Shown piece after piece: positions 24,735-38,600 of a stretch of DNA of 64,000 nucleotides (position 1 is its first letter; each line of letters starts with the position of its first letter). The position numbers and the translations under genes were made by a program. The DNA is from Monodelphis domestica (taxonomy: Eukaryota; Chordata; Mammalia; Didelphimorphia; Didelphidae): contig NC_077234.1 in the NCBI RefSeq assembly GCF_027887165.1, forward strand, positions 189,263,319 through 189,327,318, given 5' to 3'. The notes under the pieces are model-generated. The model made no database searches. It saw only the letters and a list, made by a program, of their open reading frames with translations, and was not told the origin of the DNA.

Positions 24735-25480
24735 TTTTTTCCTTTCAGTAATATTTTATTTTTTCCTAATGACACACAAGAACAATTGCTGACATTTGTT
24801 TTCCAACACATTGAGTTTCAAATTCTCTCCCTTGCTCCCTATCCTCCCTACTCTTTAAGAATGCTAAGCAATCTGATATAGATTATATATGTGTGATCAT
24901 GCAAAATATATTTCCACATTTATTATGCTTTAGAAGACATTTTTTTTAAACATGAAGAAAATAAAGTGAAAAAAAGAGTTTCAATCTGCATTCAGACTCC
25001 ATCAGTTCTTCCTTTGGAGATGGATAGTATCTTCGATTATTGTGTTGCTGAGAATACTTAAGTCATTAAGAGGTGTTCATTGTATAGTATAGCTGTTACT
25101 GTGTACAATGTTCTCTAGGTTCTGCTCATTTCACTTTGCATCAGTTCATGTAAATCCTTCCAAGTTTTTCTGAACTCATCCTGCTTATCATTTCTTATAG
25201 CACAATATTATTCCATTACAATCATATAACTTGTTCAGCCATTCCTAATTCATGAACAAGTCTTTTAGCTTCCAATTCTTTGCTATCACAAAAAGAGCTA
25301 CTATAAATATTTTTGTATGAATAGGTTCTTTCCCCTTTTTGGATCTCTTTGGGATACAGACCTAGAAGTGGTATTGCTAGATCAAAGGGCATGTGCATTT
25401 TTATGGCCCTTAAGGCATAGTTCAAATTGTTCCCCAGAATAGTTAGATCAATTCACAACTCCACCAAATAGTGCATCAGT
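24735..25480 (-). mobile_element. Old L1 3' fragment, minus orientation
   Basis: A diverged L1 tail, recognised from the 'tattattccatta' and 'ctatcacaaaaagagctac' segments and the following 'ttggatctctttgggatacagacc' motif. The reverse reading gives an L1-type C-terminal segment (LLGLYPKEIQ). Confidence 0.7.
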
Positions 25481-25679
25481 GTCTGATTAGTTAAGCCTTT
25501 TAAAATTGTTGTTCATTATGGTGTTGTCCCTTTATAAACTATACTTCTGATTTTGCACCAGTTTGTATTATCCAACAATCTCTGAAATCATATAATATAA
25601 TTTTTCATAATGAAATAATTTTCTATCACATTCATATATCACAATTTATTCAACCATTCTTTAGTTGTCTGAGCCAATC

Positions 25680-25905
25680 GATTTGTTGTTATTCAGTTAT
25701 GACTGGCTCTTCCTGACCCTATTTGTGATTTTCTTGGCCAAGATACTGGAGTAGTTTGTCATTTCTTCCTCCAGGTCATTTTGCAGATGAGGAAGACAAG
25801 GCAAAGAGGGTCAAATGATTTGATCAGGGTCATATAGCCAATATATAAGATGAGTTTTCCAGATTCCAAGACCAGTACTCTATTCAATGCAGCACCTTGG
25901 TGCTC
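25680..25905 (-). mobile_element. Second-type CORE-SINE
   Basis: Complete but diverged copy from 'gttgttattcagttatgac' to 'gcagcaccttggtgctc'. Confidence 0.78.
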
Positions 25906-26070
25906 TGAGACAATCTATAGCATCTCATTTAGATTCTAATTTTGTCCTTTTCTCTGGACCCTCTACTCTCTCCTTTTTAGTTTCCCTTTCAAGGATCTAG
26001 ACAGTTTGCTTACAACCATTCCTATCCTGGCATATCTTTCTTCTTACCTCCATTATGGTAGGAGCAATAT

Positions 26071-26264
26071 CTTTTTTTTAATTTGGAAAATTTTAATTAA
26101 CTAATTAAGAATATTTCCCCATGGTTACAAGGTTCATGTTCTTTCCCTTCCCTCTCCCCACCCCCCCTTCCACAGCTGACCTGCAATTCCACTGGATTTT
26201 ACATGTGTCATTGATCAATACCTATTTCCATATTATCGATATTTATACTAGGGTGATTGCTTAG

Positions 26265-26336
<72 letters not shown>

Positions 26337-26750
26337 CATCAACCCATGTGATCAAGCAGTTGTTTTTCTTTTGTGTTTCTATTCCCAGAGTTCTTCCTCT
26401 GGCTGTGGATAGTGTTCTTTCTCACAAGTCCCTCAGAATTGTCCTGGGTCATTGCATTGCTGCTAATAGAGAAGTCCATTACATTCAATTCTACCACAGT
26501 GTAACAGTCTCTGTATATAATGTTTCCCTGGTTCTGCATCTTTCACTCTGCATCAATTCCTGGAGGTCATTGCAGTTCACATGGAATCCCTCCAGTTCAT
26601 TATTCCTTTGGGCACAATAATATTCCATCACCAACAGATACCACAATTTGTTCAGCCATTCCCCAATTGAAGGGCATCCCCTCATTTTCCAATTTTTTGC
26701 TACCACAAAAAGTGCAGCTATGAATATTCTTGTACATGTCTTTTTGTACA
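26071..26750 (-). mobile_element. L1 3' fragment, minus orientation, with internal microsatellite
   Basis: This is an L1 3' end similar to the 21650-22204 copy, about 680 bp long. It contains a (TC)n-(TA)n tract at 26268-26332. A short direct repeat AGCAATAT at 26063-26070 and 26751-26758 is the probable target-site duplication. Confidence 0.8.
26268..26332. repeat. Compound microsatellite (TC)n(TA)n inside an L1
   Basis: About 19 TC units, then about 14 TA units. Confidence 0.95.
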
Positions 26751-26759
26751 AGCAATATA

Positions 26760-28324
26760 TTAGTCTCTCTATTCTTGCAAATTAGGTTAGTTATGCCTAA
26801 AGGTATTGCAATGGTCCTAGAAACATGATTGGCTCAGGACTAAAGTTAAGACTTGACAGAACTTTCTCATCATTTGAGTACAAAGCAACTCCAGGACCAT
26901 CTGATGTTTGGCTGGTGGATCTTAATTGTCAGCTCTGGCAATGAAGCTTTGATCAGTTGAATCACCTCAAAGTGTCCTTAATGCCTATCCTTTTTGAATA
27001 TCCTTGCCCTGTTATGGCTAAATAAACCTTTTTATTTTTGTTAAACGTTGAATTGAACAGAAACAACCAGAGGATTGGCCTATATCAGGTTCAGCCTGGT
27101 CCAGCTCAGCTCAGCTCGCTAAGCCTCATTTGTTTCCCTGTTGAATTTGATGTATTTATACAGCAGACTATGTGTCCAACTCTCCTTTGTCCTATACAGA
27201 TAAAATCAAGTTTAATCTGATTCTTACTTCCCCTACACTTTCTTTCATGTGTATATACTCCTATTTTTCACAAACACTAATGAAGAGAAATAGCAATTTT
27301 CACCTCTTCTAACTCCTTTTTACACTACTATATTACTTTAACCTCCTTTCTTTTTCCTGTTAAATCATCAGAAGAAATCCATTCCCAGGACCTGTTTTTC
27401 CTTATTGAACTTCCTTGATACCTTTTGAAGACATTCATGTTCTGATTGCTTCTTCCTCCTTGATTAAAATGTTAGCACTATATCATCTTATAGATCATTT
27501 CTGTTGCTCAAATATATATATATATATGTATATATATCTTTCAAAGTTTTTCTGGACTTATATATCAAACTTATTTTGAACTATTTAACTATTCTCTATT
27601 TCATTCTAAAAATAATTTTTTCCTTCTATAGGATTAAACTTAAATTTGAAAAGAAAGCCCATTTTTTTATATTTTGAATATTCTTTTCCAAAATCTCCTC
27701 TCATTTCTGGCAGAAGTTGCTAAGGAGGTCAATAATCAGTCACAGATTATTTATTAAAGACCTATTATATGACAGACATTGTGGTGGCCCTTAGAGATTA
27801 AAAGAAAGGTTAAAAAAAAAACAGTCCTTGTTCTCGGGGAATTGACAGCCTGATAAAAGAACATGTAAGCAAATTAGAAAAAGATATGGACAAAATAAAT
27901 TGGAGATAATCTCAGTTGGAAAGCACTAGTATTAAGGGAGATTGGGGAAGGGCGAAGGCTTCCATGTAGAGGTGAGACACAGACCTGGTAAGGACAGAGA
28001 AAACCAGAGAGAGCTAATACTGCCAGAGAATGAAAAGTTTGTGTACTAATTTGAGTTCTCTGGAGCAGGACACTTCTTGTGATAGCTCCAGGGTACCAGG
28101 TGTTCTCAAGAGGAATATGAAGTCATTACTATAGATTCTAAGTGATTTTACTGTTTTGAAACACCTCTGCCATGCAGTAGAACCATAAATCTTAAGTATT
28201 CTATGGGTCCCTAGAGCTGGGGCTCATTGGTAAAGGAAGAAAAGCTTGAGGCTCTCCTTGTCTTGAAGCTCAGATATGTTATTTGTATTCTGAATTTTCT
28301 GTTGGGTAAGAGAAGATCTGTTCT
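26760..28324. other. Intergenic stretch, mostly unrecognised
   Basis: No gene. A fragment near 27745-27910 ('cagtccttgttctcggggaa') looks like an ancient LINE-type repeat. Confidence 0.35.
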
Positions 28325-28740
28325 CTATTTTAGGTTTTCATCCTTCCTTTCTGAAGAGGACCAATGACATCATGGGGTGATTTCTACCACCTGTCTGTAT
28401 CAGTCTCCTTCAATTCTATTGGAATAAATCTCTTTTATCCACCCACTGTGCCAGGGGGCATCTTCACATTCTTGGAGTAGACATCCCCCTACTCAGCAGT
28501 GGGTTTGAGGCTTGCCACGTATCCTCAACCCGGCTTAATCTGTCTATCAAGATGGTTTGGCTGCTGGGTGTGCTACAATTTTTTGGAGTCACAAGTGGGA
28601 CTTTGAAAGGGAGACACCAAAGGTGGATAAGCACCCTGGAAAGGACTCGGTAAGCTCTCACACCTAAAGTGCTGGTCTTTCCTGCCCCCATATATTCTTT
28701 ATTTGATAGATTGTTAGTGGGAAGAGAGGGCCCTTTTGCC
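28325..28740 (+). repeat. Probable old interspersed repeat ('gaagaggaccaatgacatca')
   Basis: The motif at 28350-28375 has an inverse counterpart in the sequence interrupted by the L1 at about 15770-15934 ('actggtcctcttcaaaaatg'). I recognise the motif as recurrent in marsupial DNA but cannot name its family. No gene seen. Confidence 0.45.
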
Positions 28741-29307
28741 ATTTTTTTAGAGACCAGTTAGATGCTAATGTTCCCAGGGAATAACCTCTAGGAACAAGTC
28801 AAAGAATGACTTATGACAAGTCACTCAAGCCTAAACAGGTCCTGGGTAAACCCATACCCAGTGTAAACCCTGGGCCATGAGTTACACATGTTTGAACATG
28901 GGCCAGATCATGTCTCCAGAAGTATAACTGTCTAATAAAATCGTGTCTACATAATCACACACACACACACAGATATATAATTGCACATTACTCTCTATTG
29001 GTCTGTATTTTAGCTCATATATAACATGAGTAGTATTTGTCCTCTGACACCATTAAAATGAATTTCATAGTATCTAAAAGCTGTTCAAGTTAAAAACAGT
29101 ACCCAACAGGCCATTGTTAATTATTATAAACATTTATTAAGCACCAAGGGTATACTGCTAGATAAGACATTAAAATATTAATTTAGTGTCCCTGCCATCA
29201 GGCTTACAATTTAAAAGAAGTCACACAGTTAGGTTTATTATCAGCCTATTTTACAAATTCTCACTTGGAAAGAATTATTTTAGCAAATAGGTAAGGCAAC
29301 ATAACAT

Positions 29308-31860
29308 TTTATTTCAAATATGGTGTTAGCAGTCATTTCTCCTTGTACCTTAATGTGTTCTCCCTACATATTTGGCTTATTTCTAAGAGAAATGGCACTT
29401 TCTCATGTGTAAGTATGGGCTGTGGTTGATTTTTCAGAATACTTAATTTCTCACAAAGAGAACTTTAACTGTTAAGACAAAGATACAGAAGAACAGATTA
29501 CTGTGATGTCTTACAAACCATGAACCTCACCCTTACTAATCTGCCAAGAATCCTTGAGGTTAGAGTAAGATCTATTGATAAAAACTGTCTAGTTGATGGC
29601 TTGTCTTTGGCATCCCCAATCCTAAGACCCTTTTCCCTTTCCCGACAGTCTCTTCCCATCATATCGCCAATGGTCCTAATATTTTCCTGTTTGAAAGGTC
29701 CTACATGTAAAGAACAGATATACATATTGGAGTAAAGGGATGTTAGCCCTCTTAAGTTATTTGCATTTTAAATGAGGATGGGTGGGGACATCAATGTGCA
29801 ACACAAAGAAATGAATTGTTAACAATACCATTTCAGTTATCAGGGATTTACGGGGAGCCAAACCCCTAATTTGCCTACTCATATGTTAGATCTGTCCTGA
29901 GTAGGTGCACACAATCTATGGTTTGTTTTTTAAAATGTGTCTCTCTTCTGCCATAGATTTCTGAAGATTTGTGTTGCTCTTCTTAATATCCAGACCAGTT
30001 TTGGAAATGTTGTCCAACTTGGTGATTGGGACTAAATAAGTGTTTCCATGGTCTTATGTTGCTGGTCACATCTGATACGATAAAGGCACAGTTCTGAGGA
30101 ACGATACTCTATGGTTGGAGTACAAAAATGATTTTTTGCATCTGTAGACCCCACGACTTGCAAATAACAGGAACTTGATACATATTGGTTGAAAGAATAC
30201 ACTGAACTTTAAATTACCTATTGATTCTGTTATTACATGAGGCTGATGTCTTTGGGCCACCAAAAGGCTAAAAACACTGAAAACAAAACCCCATGTCATT
30301 TGCTATGGGAAATTTGACATCATTACTAGGTTTTACTTTTGTGAAATGTGACTGGAAAACTCATTCAAAATATTCAAGGGTGGCTAGCAGTTCCCAGTCA
30401 GTTGATTTGAGAGATGGAAAAATCATTTAAAAAAATTTCCAAAGGCATTTTGGTGAGTTGATTTTTCCTCCCTAGAATTCATTTTGAGCACTTTATCTTG
30501 GACCAATCTTGATGACAGAAATAGCAGTATTTTAAAAATATATTTCTAGAATTGCATTTCTATTATGTAACAAATCTATATAGAAAGTTGGGTTGGGAAA
30601 TTGTTGGGTATCTTTTATTTTGGGGTTGAAATTACCCTTTTCAAAAATGCTTTTGACCATTTTAAGGTCATTTCTACCTTCTTTCTTTAAAAAAAAAAAG
30701 AAATCAACTGGATAATGAAACTGAGATTGAAATTCTGGAGCATAATATGTACATCTACTTTCTGAAGGGCAACAAAAAGTAAATTATATGAACTTTAACT
30801 GGCAAAAATATATAAAAAAACATATTTAAGGCTGTGGTAAAGGAAACTGGGTTTACTAGTCTAATTAAATTCACTTGTTTTTTATTTGGTATTGTACTAA
30901 GCAGCAAGAACATGTGATTACAAAATGCACTTTTCTAAGGCAAAGTAGGTTTGATTGTATATAAAGCATAGTTATTAGAGAATATTAAAAGAAGTCCAAG
31001 CAATACAGATACATACATTCACTGTTTTAAAAAGTGTCAACATTCTAAGATTACACAAAATTTAGTTTTATGTCCTATTCTAAGACTATATAGCTTTGAC
31101 ATTAAGCCTAGAAGCATGACAAGAATATTTGCTTTAATACATTAAAAAAAATACTTCATATGTCCAATAGTTAAAGTATAATGTATTTTCAAATACGTGG
31201 GATAAATTCTCTGCACAAAAAAGAAACTTAAAAAAATGCATACATATTTGCTAGATATCCTAACTACAATGAATGAAGGAATAAGACCCATAAGGAAGAA
31301 GAGTAAAATAGAAACAATGCAGGATCATTATTGCATTTAACAGAAAAATGGCAAAATTCAAGTAGTTCTGAATAAACCTGTTCCTTTCTTAGTAACCTGA
31401 AAACCAAGATCTGCTATACAAAGAATGCTTAAGATTTGTTTATTAGTTTTTTGCTCAAATGGCAGTAATTTTCTTTTGACTCTAATTGAAAATTGTTCCA
31501 TAATTTGGTAGCTGAATCATCCAAAAGCTAAGACTTTCATAAAAATAAATTAGATTTTTTTGGCCTAAATTAATTTAAATTTAATTATATGAAACTTGCT
31601 ATGCAAGTATCGTCTACGTATCTACAAATGAGCTTGTGTTGAGAGGGCAGTTAGAGGATTTAAGCTGTGTTCTATATATGGGCATACAAAAAGTACAGTT
31701 CTTCAAGGGAAAGAAGGGCAGTATAACATTGTGAAGCTATTTGTGTTACAGAAGCTTTTTAATCGTCACTCTTATGGAATAAAACTTTGTAGGAGTGTGA
31801 ACGTAATCAAGTAACATGTAACAGTTCCTAATCTTTGCATATGAAGGAAGAAAAAAAAAG
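29308..31860 (-). other. LIMS1: Probable LIMS1 3' UTR, canonical form
   Basis: This interval follows the canonical stop codon in transcript direction. Unlike everything around it, I see no SINE or L1 copy in it, which is typical of a long 3' UTR. Candidate AATAAA poly(A) signals on the minus strand lie at 30886-30881, 30619-30614 and 29313-29308. The true end cannot be chosen from sequence alone, and the left limit given is simply the farthest of these signals. Confidence 0.45.
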
Positions 31861-31975
31861 TTATTTCCTTCCCAAGGTTTCAGCCAATTTCTTAAGTCTT
31901 TTCTTCAGTTCTAATGGAAACTTCTCGTAGCATTTCTTACAGACAGGCTTCATGTCAAACTCCACAAATTTATTC
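31861..31975 (-). CDS. LIMS1: LIMS1 canonical last coding exon, residues 288-325 and stop
   Basis: The acceptor is TACTTTTAG followed by G. The exon reads [19 protein letters not shown], then [18 protein letters not shown] and TAA at 31863-31861. It supplies the last zinc ligands of LIM5 (C300, C303) and the basic tail. This is the familiar PINCH1 C-terminus. Confidence 0.97.
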
Positions 31976-34900
31976 CTAAAAGTATTTAAAAGGGGAAGGA
32001 AGAAGACATATTAAAAGTATTGCTTTAAAAATGACAACCCAAATAATATCAAATGATTCTAGTAAGGCAAAATGAACACAACATAGTATCTTTCCTGGTA
32101 AATTTCAGAAGGATCCAATTAAGTCTTACCTTAAACCCTGACATTGTGGCAGAAGATACACTCACCCCAGTCTATATTGATACTCTAATTATGCTAGTGA
32201 ACATCTGTATCTGCCATTTCTAGGCAATGCAAGAAAAAAAAGTACACATCTGGCTTGCTTTAAAAAAAACAACTATGTTTCTGAAATATTAGGTTAAATC
32301 TATTTTTTTGGGTCAGCTTAATTGTTTTAAATGGAAATGAACTAGCAGGAAGCTCTCTATTTAAAGGAACCTTTGGGTAAATCCTTTGGTAAACTGAAGA
32401 ATCTTTTAGCAATGCTATTAATTTTAATTTCTCTTTTGTTAAAGAGTAGGTGTATGGAACTATAAATATAACATTGTTATCACAAGTCTGCCCTGATTGG
32501 TTGGTAGTGACATTTGATTACCAAACATTTTAAACTGAGTAGCTATTGGGATTTTTTTCTTCCCTAGAATAAAACAAGTTTTCCCCCACAAAATTCTTGT
32601 TTTTGACCATGAAAAAGTGATAGTGATAAAATAGTTATTTACACAGTAAAAAAAAGTTCAGCAAAATGAGAAAGCTTTTGAAAATCTTAAACACACACAC
32701 ACACAACCCACATCCACTTACTCCACCTTGGCTAGTCTGTAAACAGTAACTGTACACACTCCTAAATTAATATCAAAGGACAAACAGCACAACTTTCACT
32801 TCACAGAAAAACTTGTGGCAAAGAGAAAGTAGAAGCTTGTGCCGTCTTCCCCTCTAGAGCCAGAGGGTGGCTGCCATGATGTACTCATGTCAAAAAAGCC
32901 CCTTCAATGACTTGCTTGTTTTGGATTCTAGCTGGGGCCAAGAGTTTAGAAGTAAAGAGGGTGACTATCACCCTTTAATTTTACCCAGCTCTTTGAAATT
33001 CAGTTTAACAAGTATTCACTGAGTGAGCAGAAAAACACTATCAAAATAAGAGGAAGAGAGAAATGGCTAAAGTATTTCAAATATATCAATTTCAAAAACT
33101 TCTATTCTTTAAGTAGCGATTTTTAAAATCAGCAACACAACAGCAGCACTAAATTAGACTGTGAGCTTCAACAAAGTGAAACATTTGTTATTCATGTTAT
33201 TAATAATTTGTTCTTTAAAAAGATACTTTTTTACATTAGTATGGAAATTACTTTTTTGATCTTGAGGAATTATTACTGCAATTCAGAAAAGAGCTATTTT
33301 AAATTGAAATAAAAATATAGCTAGCTTCCATCAGTACAAATAATTTATCTTCAGAAGTGGAGGCATATATTCAAATTCACACTATTTGAAGTTATAATGC
33401 AAAATATGGTCATTGGTTCCAACTTAATGGAAAGCTATAGTGTGAATCTGAATAATGTTCCCACTTCAGGGAGATTCATTATTTGTACTGAAAGGGACCT
33501 AGCTAAAGTCAAATGCTTCAGGGGGGTAGTTTCACATCAGATATGCTTATGTTTTGATCTCTAGCACTTGGCACAGTACCCGGCACATAATAATTGTTTA
33601 ATAGATGCCTTTTCTTTCAATCATTCAAATATCATTAGGTTGTATATTTCCTACAAAAGTCATCCTACTAATAAAAATACTGAAAAATGCTACTCCTTTT
33701 AACAACATTAGACATTACTGCTGCTTTCTAGAAGGTTTCTTGATAAACTGTCCATATTCTCAGGTCAACTGCTAAGTTAGAGTCTCTCCCTGGACATTTA
33801 AATTTAGAAAGGCAATATGGCATATTGTAAAGATAAGGTACTTTTTAAAAGCTTGAAAACACAGATAAGGACAGAAAAAATGGGCAAAGCATGCTTTCTG
33901 TGCAACAGGATATAAGAGGATGAAATACCGTTTAAATTCTGGAATTAAATATACCTTGTAATTATCATATAGAGATTTTTAAAATGGTAGTAGCAGGACA
34001 ATTTGTAGTCAATAGACATAGAAAAGGTCTTTTTTTTTTTAAATGATAAAGCCTTGAATATGATATACAGGAAGGAGTTCATCTAGACAGGCTAATATAG
34101 GAATTGGGACTAGATTTAAAGCAGGATACTGCTGTGAGCCCTGGGCAAGTCACAATCCTAATTGCATGGCCCTTGCCACTCTTCTGTCTTAGAATTTATA
34201 CTAAGAGAGAAAGGAAGGCTTTAAAAGCAGAAGAAAAAGGATTTAAAGTAGGAATAGTCATAGGTTCTATCTGTATGGTATTGTTGAATGATTACTATAT
34301 GTTTAAGCATCTTAAGTACTGTGGCATCCCAAGGATATAGTTCATATACAGAGTATTTTAAACAGGTGAATCAAAGGCTAGGAAATCAGCAAACCAAGAT
34401 TTATAAAACTGGAATTTACCTACACTGGGTGAGGTTCTAGGAATGCCAAGACAGACAGCAGCTAGAGCCTGTTCTCACTGCAATCTAGTTGGCAATGGGA
34501 GAAGGGGAAGGACTCCCAAAGGAAGTGACAACTGACTTGAAGCTGGTAGTAAGGTCAGGACTTTCATAGAACAAGAAGGCTTTGAGCTGCTGGGAAGAGA
34601 GGGGTTAAAGGCATTTTAGGCACGGTAGCATAAAAGCAAAGGCATGAAGACAGAACAGGACTGGCTGAGAATGGGGGATCAACAACAGTCCAGTTTATCT
34701 ATAAGGTAGAGTACATAAAGAGAAGTAGCATGATAAAAGTCTAAAGGGTGAGAGGGTTTTGAATGCCAAGATTAGTTTATATTTTATTTACCAGGGGGAA
34801 GCAGTAGATTGAGAGCCTGGACTACAGATGGGAGAGGGGGTTCAAATCTGGCCTCAGATACTTCCCAGTTGTGTGACCCTGGGCAAGTCACTTAACCCCC

Positions 34901-35618
34901 ATTGCCTATCTCTTACCACTCTTCTGCCTTGGAACCAATATACAGTATTGATTCCAAGATGGAAGGTAAGGGTTTAAAAATAATTTTTTAAAATATTTTA
35001 TTTACCAGGCAATGGCAGGCAAGCCTCTGTTGGCTATGGAATAGAGAAATGATGGAAATGGTTTTTTTTTTAAATGAAGAAATAAGATTACTTGAACAGG
35101 ATTGTGAAGGATGGATTAAAAACTGGATAGAATTGGGGCCAGAAGACCAGTTTGAATGTCATTAAAATAATCAAATCAAGAGGTTTGAGGGTAAGAACTA
35201 TGATGGTTGCAATAGGAATAGAAAGGAAGGGATGCATTTGAGAAATATTCCAGGGTAGAATTGATAAAATGTGGCAACCAACTGGCTACAGAGGTGAGCT
35301 AGAGAGAAGAGTCAAAGCTTAAAAGCCAGGGAAGATTGGGAAGAGGGCGGAGCTGTCAATATGAATTGAGAATGTGGGGAAAAGGGCTGGTTTTAAGGGG
35401 GAAATGAGTTCAATTTTGGCCATGTTGCATCCTGGTGGGAGAAAGAGATGGAGACAGTCATCAGGTAGATGCAAGTGAAATACTAGAGGATTGTTGGAAA
35501 TCTTGACAGGATTACAACTAAAGCCACTGATTCATTCTAATGTATTCACTGAGGGGGGGGGAGAGGGAGAGAGGGAGAGAGAGAGGGAGAGAGGGGGAGA
35601 GAGAGAGAGAGAGAGAGG

Positions 35619-35655
<37 letters not shown>

Positions 35656-38600
35656 TGAATCTTGGAAGAAAAAAAATTAAGTGGTGAGAGAAGCCCACAA
35701 AAGAGATAAAGAGAGGTCAGAGAAACCATGAAAATTTGGGTCTAGAAAGTGAAGAAAAAGATATTATTAAGAATGACAGACCTAGCAATACCACTACTGT
35801 GTCTGATCTAAAGAGATCAGAGATAAGGGGAAAAGATCTAGCTGTACCAAAATATTTTTGGGGTTCTTTTTGTAGTGGCAAAGAATAGGCTACAGAGTGG
35901 TTGTTCATCACTCGGGGAATGGATGAACAAGTTGTGGTCAATGGTTTCAATGGAATATTACTGTGCCATTTATAAGAGATGATGAACAAGATGAACTCAG
36001 AAAAACTTGGAAGGACTTAATGAACTGAGGCAAAAATGAAGTGAACAAAACCAGGAGAACAATGTATACAGTAAAGAAATATTATACAATGATCAGTTGT
36101 GAAGGTCTAAACCATCATCAGCAAAGCAAGTCTCCAAGATAACCATAAGGAAGTCATGATGATGGTGTCTGAGTGCAAGTCAAAGCATGCCATCTTCCTC
36201 TATATTTCCTTCATGAGATTTTTATTTTATGTCTTTTTTCATGATATAAGCAATATGGGAACATGCACTGCATAAAAGTACTGGTATATAACCTGTATCA
36301 GACTATTAACCACTGGGGATAGGGAAAAGAGGGGGAGAAAATCTGAATCCTAAAATGTTAAAAATTATTTCTACATGTAACTGAAAAAAACAGATGAATA
36401 AAATTTTATAAAAGAGGGCTAGAAATCAACAATGTCAAGTACAACAAAAAAGGTTATAATAGGTAGGACCACGAAAAAGAATGATGAAGAGGGGTAAGAA
36501 GGACTCGGTGACTTTATAAAGAGCTGTTTCAGTAGAGTGGCATGGCAGGAAGACCAGTTACAAGGAGTTAAATAATAAGTGAGTGGCAAAGAAATGAAGG
36601 CAATAAGCATAGAGAACTTTCTAGAATTCTGGAAGTGGATGAGTGAGATGGGAGAGGGGGTAGCAGGACCAAAAGAAGCTTTTTCTTTTGTTTTTATACT
36701 GAGGAGACAAACATGTTCGTAGGCTAAATAGATAATAAGGATAAATTAGAGATGAGGAGGGATATGTATGAAGGAGAAAGGCCACAGAGAGGAATGGAGG
36801 GGACATGATTCAGTATAGAGATAGAGGAAGAGGTTAGCTTTGACAAGGAGAGGGCTACCATTTTCATCAAGAATATAGAGGATGAAGAAAAAACCAGGTA
36901 AAAGTACTGAAAGGTTCCAAGGAAGAATATTTGGAAAGTCCTTAGTCCAGTGCTTGGCATGAAATATAAATGTTAGCTATTGTTATTATTAGGTAGAAGA
37001 AGGAAACTTAAGGGAGCCCATATTGTATGGTCTCAATCTTCTAAATAAAGTAGGAGATGAAGGCATCTGTTGAGAGTGAAGGAAATGAATGAAACTTAAG
37101 GCTTCAGGAATAAAGAGAAGTCAAAATGAGACAAAGATGGCTTTGCAGGAGCTGAGGTTAGTTAAGCAAAGATTTGAAATTAATCCAATTATAATGGTTT
37201 CATGATTTCCTCTAGCAGCATTCAGAAAGAAGGAGCAGAGGAGGTAGGCAGTAGAAGTTGCCCAGGATTGAAGATTAGCAAATAGAAACAGAAGAAAAGT
37301 CAAAATGCATAGAGGCAAAGAATATTTATAAAGTTCTCCCACTCTAACAAAATCAAGATCCTTCTCCTAGAAATTAATTTATTTTTAAGTAACTAGGTAA
37401 TTTATTAGATAGAGTGCTGGGGCTAGAGTAAAGAAGTTAAAATCTGGTCTCAGATTACATTAGGTGTGTGACTCCATGTAAGTCACCTTATTTCTGTCTG
37501 GCTCTGTTTCTTCATCCATAAAATGGGATACAAATAGCATCTACCTCAGAGTTTTTGTGAAGGCAAAATAAGATAATATTTGTGCAGTTTTATGCAAACC
37601 TTAAAGTGCTACTTTATTTCAATGTTTATTATTTTAGACACTGATTTTTATTTTATTTTTTTCCATTTGAATAAGTTTAGAGATTGATTTTTAGTTAAAG
37701 AAAAAATAAAAACAAAATTGATCTTGCAAACAACAACCACCAACATATACTTAACAAAGAATTAGTTTAATCATGGGCCTCTCTGAAGGGCTTTGCAGCT
37801 TTATAATTTTGATAACTAATATAGTTAGCAGATTCCATATGTAGGCAACATAATTATCAGTATTTCAACCTCTATGATGCTCACAAATACATGCAAAAAA
37901 AAAGCAAGAAAGAAAACAAAAGGAAAGGAAAGAAAAGAAAAAGTTCCTGAAGCACTAACCAAAGAAGAAAGTACTGGAAATGCTGAAAGAAGGGATAGAA
38001 AAGTTTACAAACAGACTGGCTTTTTCTTTTTCTGCTTGTCTTTATCCTTTGCTTCTTTCTCCCGTTTAGCAAGTCGCCGCTTAAATTCTTCTGGCATTTT
38101 CTCGTAACAGTGTTTGCAGACTGGTTTTAGATCAATTTCAATAAACTTATCCCTTTGAGCAGAACAAAGAAGAGATAGAGGAAAGAACATGGAAGAGTTA
38201 AAGAAAGAATCTTCGGTTTTAGGAGCCCCGGACATTAAGTATAAATAAAGGGTTGAAATCACAGGATGAGTTTCTTAGAAACTCTACATGTACTTTTTCT
38301 TGACTGCTAATCATTTTTTTTCCCTTCTAAAGATCCACACGGACTCATATCACGGAACTTACTTGAGAGTTAATTTAGTGTTGCAAGTAGAACAGGCAAA
38401 ACAGTTCACACACCAGGCCTTATTCAGGGCTGAAACAACTAGGGAAAAAAAAGGGAGCAGAGTCTATCAATAATCACAAGGTTACTTACTGTTAAAAGTA
38501 TCTCAAAATCATTATCACAAAGTACAGCAAAGAAAGATTATTTCATGCCTTTGCCTTGTATCAGAAGCCATTGGCAATGCCAGCAGGAGCATGGGCCAAA

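Noticed and set aside
38005..38020. Prenylation (CaaX) signal at the end of the alternative LIMS1 tail
   Set aside because: The tail ends PVCL, so the cysteine is second from last and not fourth from last as CaaX requires.
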